This document shows, in pieces, positions 15,373 to 18,259 of a stretch of DNA of 18,259 nucleotides. The stretch is from Campylobacteraceae bacterium (GTDB taxonomy: Bacteria; Campylobacterota; Campylobacteria; Campylobacterales; Sulfurovaceae), in the NCBI GenBank assembly GCA_027063105.1, contig JAMOSL010000024.1, positions 1 through 18,259 on the forward strand, written 5' to 3'. The notes under the pieces are model-generated. The model saw only the letters and a program-made list of their open reading frames with translations, ran no database searches and was not told the DNA's origin. A program made the translations under genes and the position numbers. Position 1 is the first letter of the stretch; every line of letters begins with the position of its first letter.

Positions 15373-16147
15373 AACAAGTTCGATTGATTGGGATGAAGTA
15401 AAAAAGACTTCTGGGCTAGTCCAGGATGAAAATATACGGTATGAAATATTAGAATATGAAACTGGTAAAATAAGATATTATCAAAGAATTTTAATTGAAC
15501 CATTTTATGCAAAAAGCACTTGGACAAAATCAAAACCAGAAAATATTGAGAAATGGATTATAGGTTTTTACAACAGTAAAATAGCTACAAAATGTAAAGA
15601 AATTCATTTAAGAGATTACAATAATACTTTATATTTTGATCAACTTAGAGATGTTTCAAAAGCAAAAAAAATTGATGGGCTAACTGTTAATAAACTTTAT
15701 CATGGAGCATCTACAAATAATTATGATGGTAAAAAAGTTGGAAATATTTGGAGAAAATTCACAATCCCTAAATTAGCTTCTACAAAAGAACTAGATCCTA
15801 CAAAGTATAAAATTTCTGATGAAAATATTGAAAAAATGATTAAAGATGCACAATGTTATTACTGTGGTGTAACTATTAGACAAATTAATCAATTGGCAGA
15901 ATTAGGAAAATTATTTACAAAAAGAAGCCGTGGTTATACTATGGAAATAGACCAAATAGATGCCTTTGGTGGATATACAGATAAGAATTGTGTAGCTTGT
16001 TGTTATTGGTGTAATAATGCAAAGACTGATGAATTTACTAAGGCTGAATTTAAAACCATTGCGAAAGGTATTAATAGTGTTTGGAAAAATAGAGGTATAG
16101 ATATTATCAGTTTTGATGAGATTGAATGTTGGAAAACAAATGAATAG
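15362..16147 (+). CDS. HNH-endonuclease-like protein lacking the canonical catalytic His
   Basis: A 261-residue protein. The C-terminal third has the zinc-framed HNH layout: C165-x2-C168, then EIDQIDAFGGYTDKN from Glu195, then CCYWCNNAK with Cys214 and Cys217. In the classical family a His follows the Asp (DH-I); here Gln198 stands in its place, like other phage-type relatives with DxID. It may therefore use a different catalytic arrangement or be inactive. The N-terminal two thirds have no recognised domain and may recognise the target. ATG at 15362 is chosen because GAGGG at 15351-15355 precedes it by six bases; an adjacent ATG at 15359 is the alternative. It overlaps the GNAT gene by 11 bases and the next nuclease-like gene by 8 bases. 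Confidence 0.75.
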   Translation: MSIKTSSIDWDEVKKTSGLVQDENIRYEILEYETGKIRYYQRILIEPFYAKSTWTKSKPENIEKWIIGFYNSKIATKCKEIHLRDYNNTLYFDQLRDVSKAKKIDGLTVNKLYHGASTNNYDGKKVGNIWRKFTIPKLASTKELDPTKYKISDENIEKMIKDAQCYYCGVTIRQINQLAELGKLFTKRSRGYTMEIDQIDAFGGYTDKNCVACCYWCNNAKTDEFTKAEFKTIAKGINSVWKNRGIDIISFDEIECWKTNE

Positions 16148-16784
16148 TATTTTAAATGCTTCATTTGAAAAAATGTATAAACGATATACAAATATCTTAA
16201 GTGATTTTTATCCTGCAAAAGGTTCTACCGGTTTTACTGAGTCTAATTTAGTACATTTGTATATAAATTCATTAACTCAAACTTTAAAAGATGATCAAGT
16301 TATAGAATGGATGGAGTTTCCATTGATAGATAAAAAACAACATATTGACGGAATGATATATTCCCCTAAATATGAGGCAATTTTTTATATAGAGGCAAAA
16401 AGATTTTCACATAAATCTAAAGTAACATCTATTTCCAATGATATTAAAAGAATCATCGAACCTAGAGATTCAAGTGGAAAAATAATTAATAGAGCATTTG
16501 TACAGAAGCATTTCACTAAATATAAGATTAAATATGAGTATATTATTATCTTAGCTGATTTGTGGGCAGAAACAACTTGGAAGAAGTCTATTCCTCAACT
16601 ATGGACTGCTAACACAAAAGAAAATAACATTTACAATGAAATGATTGATGAAGTTGATAATATCTTTACCCAGCCTATTTTTGATTGGAATAATGCAGAA
16701 CAGCTTGTGAAAAGAATAGCCATTAATAACAAGGAAAGTAATTATTTTTTATTAATGAGTCATAAATTAATTAACCAGACATAA
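16140..16784 (+). CDS. PD-(D/E)XK nuclease-like protein
   Basis: A protein of 214 residues from the ATG at 16140; an in-frame ATG at 16113 deep inside the preceding gene is less likely. The nuclease core reads HIDGMIYS with Asp70, a 14-residue gap, then FYIEAKRF with Glu85 and Lys87: the D-(x)n-ExK metal site of the PD-(D/E)XK superfamily. It is preceded by a helix with an N-terminal acidic residue region (VIEWMEFPLIDKK). This fold is used by restriction, repair and anti-phage nucleases. The start codon overlaps the HNH-like gene's stop (ATGAATAG), so the two nuclease-type proteins are translationally coupled and may work together. The last codons overlap operator copy 6. Confidence 0.75.
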   Translation: MNSILNASFEKMYKRYTNILSDFYPAKGSTGFTESNLVHLYINSLTQTLKDDQVIEWMEFPLIDKKQHIDGMIYSPKYEAIFYIEAKRFSHKSKVTSISNDIKRIIEPRDSSGKIINRAFVQKHFTKYKIKYEYIIILADLWAETTWKKSIPQLWTANTKENNIYNEMIDEVDNIFTQPIFDWNNAEQLVKRIAINNKESNYFLLMSHKLINQT

Positions 16785-16809
16785 AGATGTCTCTACATAC
16801 CTTTATAAT
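16775..16809 (+). promoter_or_regulatory. Operator copy 6 and promoter of the last island gene
   Basis: CCA followed by the perfect dyad GACATAAAGATGTC at 16778-16791. Its left arm contains the TAA stop (16782-16784) of the upstream nuclease-like gene. TATAAT at 16804-16809 follows after 12 bases. The predicted transcript start is about 22 bases before the ATG at 16838. Confidence 0.75.
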
Positions 16810-16837
16810 TACACTATAAAATATAAAGGGGTTGCAT

Positions 16838-17380
16838 ATGCAAACACAAACAATAAAAACAGAGTTACTAATAAATGGTAAAAAAGTTTTAGTAGGACAT
16901 CAATTTCTAGAATATGTTATTCGAGATATTCCAGATATAAAAGAGAACCAAGAAATATTTAATTCTTTAGTATTTTCTGATAACCCAGAGGTTAGAGAGT
17001 ATCTTTCAAGGGTTGAAAATATAGGTAAAAAAAGTATACAAGTACTCCTAAATGATTCAAATCAAGAAGTTGTTGAAGGTGTACTTTCAAATAGTAATTT
17101 AGCTAAATATATTAGTGATGAAGCTCTAATGAAAATTATTGATGCAAACAATACAAAGCTATTGATGGCTATTGCTTGTAATCTTGATGATTATGTTAAA
17201 TGTGATATCTGTAAGATAGTAAAAATCCTTGCTAATCATAAAAGTGCATCGGTTAGATATAGCTTAATAAAATGGAGACCAAGTGAAATTGTTTCTGTTA
17301 AAATATTAAAACAACTTTCAAAAGATGAAGATATTGATGTAGCAAAAGAAGCTTCTACAGAATTGGATAGAAGAGGGTAG
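16838..17380 (+). CDS. Small HEAT-repeat-like protein, 180 aa
   Basis: A 180-residue, all-helical protein with loosely repeated units containing Asn/Asp-pro-type turns: VFSDNPEVREYLSRV, LLNDSNQEVVEGVLSN, IDANNTKLLMAIACN, LANHKSASVRYSLIK and LSKDEDIDVAKEAS. This pattern of about 25-35 residues resembles HEAT or leucine-rich variant repeats, which serve as protein or nucleic-acid binding scaffolds. The ATG at 16838 is chosen over a TTG at 16832, because AAAGGGG at 16825-16831 is six bases before the ATG. It is a single-gene unit with its own operator and closes the island. No catalytic motif is seen. Confidence 0.7.
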   Translation: MQTQTIKTELLINGKKVLVGHQFLEYVIRDIPDIKENQEIFNSLVFSDNPEVREYLSRVENIGKKSIQVLLNDSNQEVVEGVLSNSNLAKYISDEALMKIIDANNTKLLMAIACNLDDYVKCDICKIVKILANHKSASVRYSLIKWRPSEIVSVKILKQLSKDEDIDVAKEASTELDRRG

Positions 17381-17533
17381 TTATCAAAAATCAAGCATTG
17401 TAATATTGTTCTACTGTTGTTTATAAATCATAATATTCAGCAGTTTTACAATATATGAATAATTATTATAGGATGTTCACTATAAATAGATAAAATAGAC
17501 TATTAAATATCTGTACTTTATTGAAGGAATCTA

Positions 17534-18259
17534 ATGTCAATACATTTCATGCTAGCCCCAGATGCTCAAAGTGGAGCAACAATAAGAAGAAAATTTGCAA
17601 CTACAGGTGCACTAAATGTTAAGGTAGGTACTTTTGATGTTCTACTTGATTTATTACTAGAGTATTGGTTAATTCCTTATTCTGATGATAATATTTGGAA
17701 AACAAAATTATCACATAATGCTCTTTTAATGACAGATACATTTTGGGATAGAAGTATAAAAACAGATGAAAAAAGTGTTATTGATGAACTAGATAGTACT
17801 TTAGGTGTACTCTTAAATTCATTAGACTTAGGGTCAAGTAAATTACCAGAAGTACAAGCTACCAAAACTCGTTATAGTAAATATTATACAGATATATGTA
17901 ATTTACATAATAAAATGAGTAATATTTTTCCAGAAACACTTACTAAAGCTCGTTTATGGAATAAATCTTCTGATATGAAACCTTTAGAAGAGGTAATAGT
18001 TTATTGTGATGATTCACTTCAATTAGAAGTTTGGCAATATGAAATTATAAATAAATTACAAGCTGTACAAGATAATGATTTTAGTATTACATACAAACAA
18101 ATATTTTCTTCACATTCAGTAACTCTTCATAAAGATATAAAACATTTACAATCTACACTATTTTTAGATGAAAAGATTCAAGACATACCAAAAATAACTA
18201 ATTTTCAATGCTTAGTAGCTAGAGATGTTCAACAGGAAGTAGAAGTTTTAGCAGGTATG
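17534..18259 (+). CDS. Partial gene: probable AddB/RecB-type (PD-(D/E)XK) nuclease-helicase protein, N-terminal 242 residues
   Basis: The reading frame is open from the ATG at 17534 to the window end, so the gene is cut off on the right. GAAGGA at 17523-17528 is five bases before the ATG. The start, HFMLAPDAQSGATIRRKF then LNVKVGTFDVLLDLLL, resembles the degenerate ATPase-like N-terminus of AddB-type proteins, which often begin with a short strand, an xPxxQ/R-type loop and a helix. The last residues visible (LVARDVQQEVEVLAGM) match the arginine-rich aEa-type helix motif of the same group. The catalytic parts would lie beyond the window. There is no island-type operator upstream; the 153-base gap holds no clear structured element, only AT-rich promoter-like DNA. 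The assignment is tentative. Confidence 0.5.
   Translation, partial: MSIHFMLAPDAQSGATIRRKFATTGALNVKVGTFDVLLDLLLEYWLIPYSDDNIWKTKLSHNALLMTDTFWDRSIKTDEKSVIDELDSTLGVLLNSLDLGSSKLPEVQATKTRYSKYYTDICNLHNKMSNIFPETLTKARLWNKSSDMKPLEEVIVYCDDSLQLEVWQYEIINKLQAVQDNDFSITYKQIFSSHSVTLHKDIKHLQSTLFLDEKIQDIPKITNFQCLVARDVQQEVEVLAGM

Noticed and set aside
16113..16139. ATG at 16113 as the start of the PD-(D/E)XK-like gene
   Set aside because: It would overlap the HNH-like gene by 35 bases and add residues that are just the shifted reading of that gene; the ATG at 16140 gives a typical 8-base coupling overlap.
1642..16809. Repeated CCAGACATAAAGATGTC considered as CRISPR repeats or a miniature mobile element
   Set aside because: Copies are kilobases apart, only 14-17 bp long, lack terminal structures or target duplications, and have fixed spacing to -10 boxes; an operator explains them better.

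Overview
The window is AT-rich, almost fully coding, and reads like a member of Campylobacterota (Sulfurimonas/Arcobacter-type). The basis is the base composition, the AGA-dominated arginine usage, the short AAGGA/AGGAG ribosome binding sites and a YqiA-type esterase. The genus is an inference. I see no rRNA, tRNA, transposase, integrase or CRISPR array.

Layout. Positions 115-1604 hold a radical SAM protein and a YqiA-like esterase; neither carries the repeated operator described below. From 1645 to 17380 lies an accessory island of six + strand transcription units and one - strand gene. Unit 1 (1730-4999): WYL-domain regulator, DEDDh exonuclease with ExoX-like tail, unknown protein, cN-I-type 5'-nucleotidase. 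The - strand gene (6345-5011) encodes a zinc-ribbon/acidic-linker/helical protein. Unit 2 (6471-9780): ADP-ribosylglycohydrolase, two unknown proteins, two different sirtuins. Unit 3 (9865-12610): tandem AAA+ ATPase overlapping a dual-specificity phosphatase. Unit 4 (12694-14336): 71-aa protein and a PcfJ-like protein. Unit 5 (14417-16784): unknown protein, GNAT acetyltransferase, HNH-like protein, PD-(D/E)XK nuclease-like protein. Unit 6 (16838-17380): small HEAT-like protein. At 17534 a new gene without the operator begins and runs off the window; it resembles the N-terminus of AddB/RecB-type nuclease proteins.

The main discovery is a shared operator. A 14-bp dyad, consensus GACATAAAGATGTC and usually preceded by CCA, stands upstream of each of the six units and was found nowhere inside coding sequence. 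In every case it is followed 10-12 bp later by a -10-like hexamer (mostly TATAAT-like), so it covers the -35 position, and the start codon follows at a similar distance. The only recognisable transcription factor is the WYL protein, whose own promoter carries the most diverged copy plus two further dyads. The simplest reading is a self-contained, locally wired regulon: one WYL regulator controlling about 16 genes in six cassettes.

Function (inference): the products centre on NAD+/ADP-ribose and nucleotide chemistry (two sirtuins, ADP-ribosylglycohydrolase, 5'-nucleotidase), phosphate and acyl removal or transfer (phosphatase, GNAT), nucleases (DEDDh, HNH-like, PD-(D/E)XK) and an AAA+ remodeller. 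Together with a WYL regulator, a family that includes the defence regulators BrxR/CapW and the DNA-damage regulator PafBC, this suggests an inducible stress, damage or anti-phage response island. It does not match a named defence system that I recognise.
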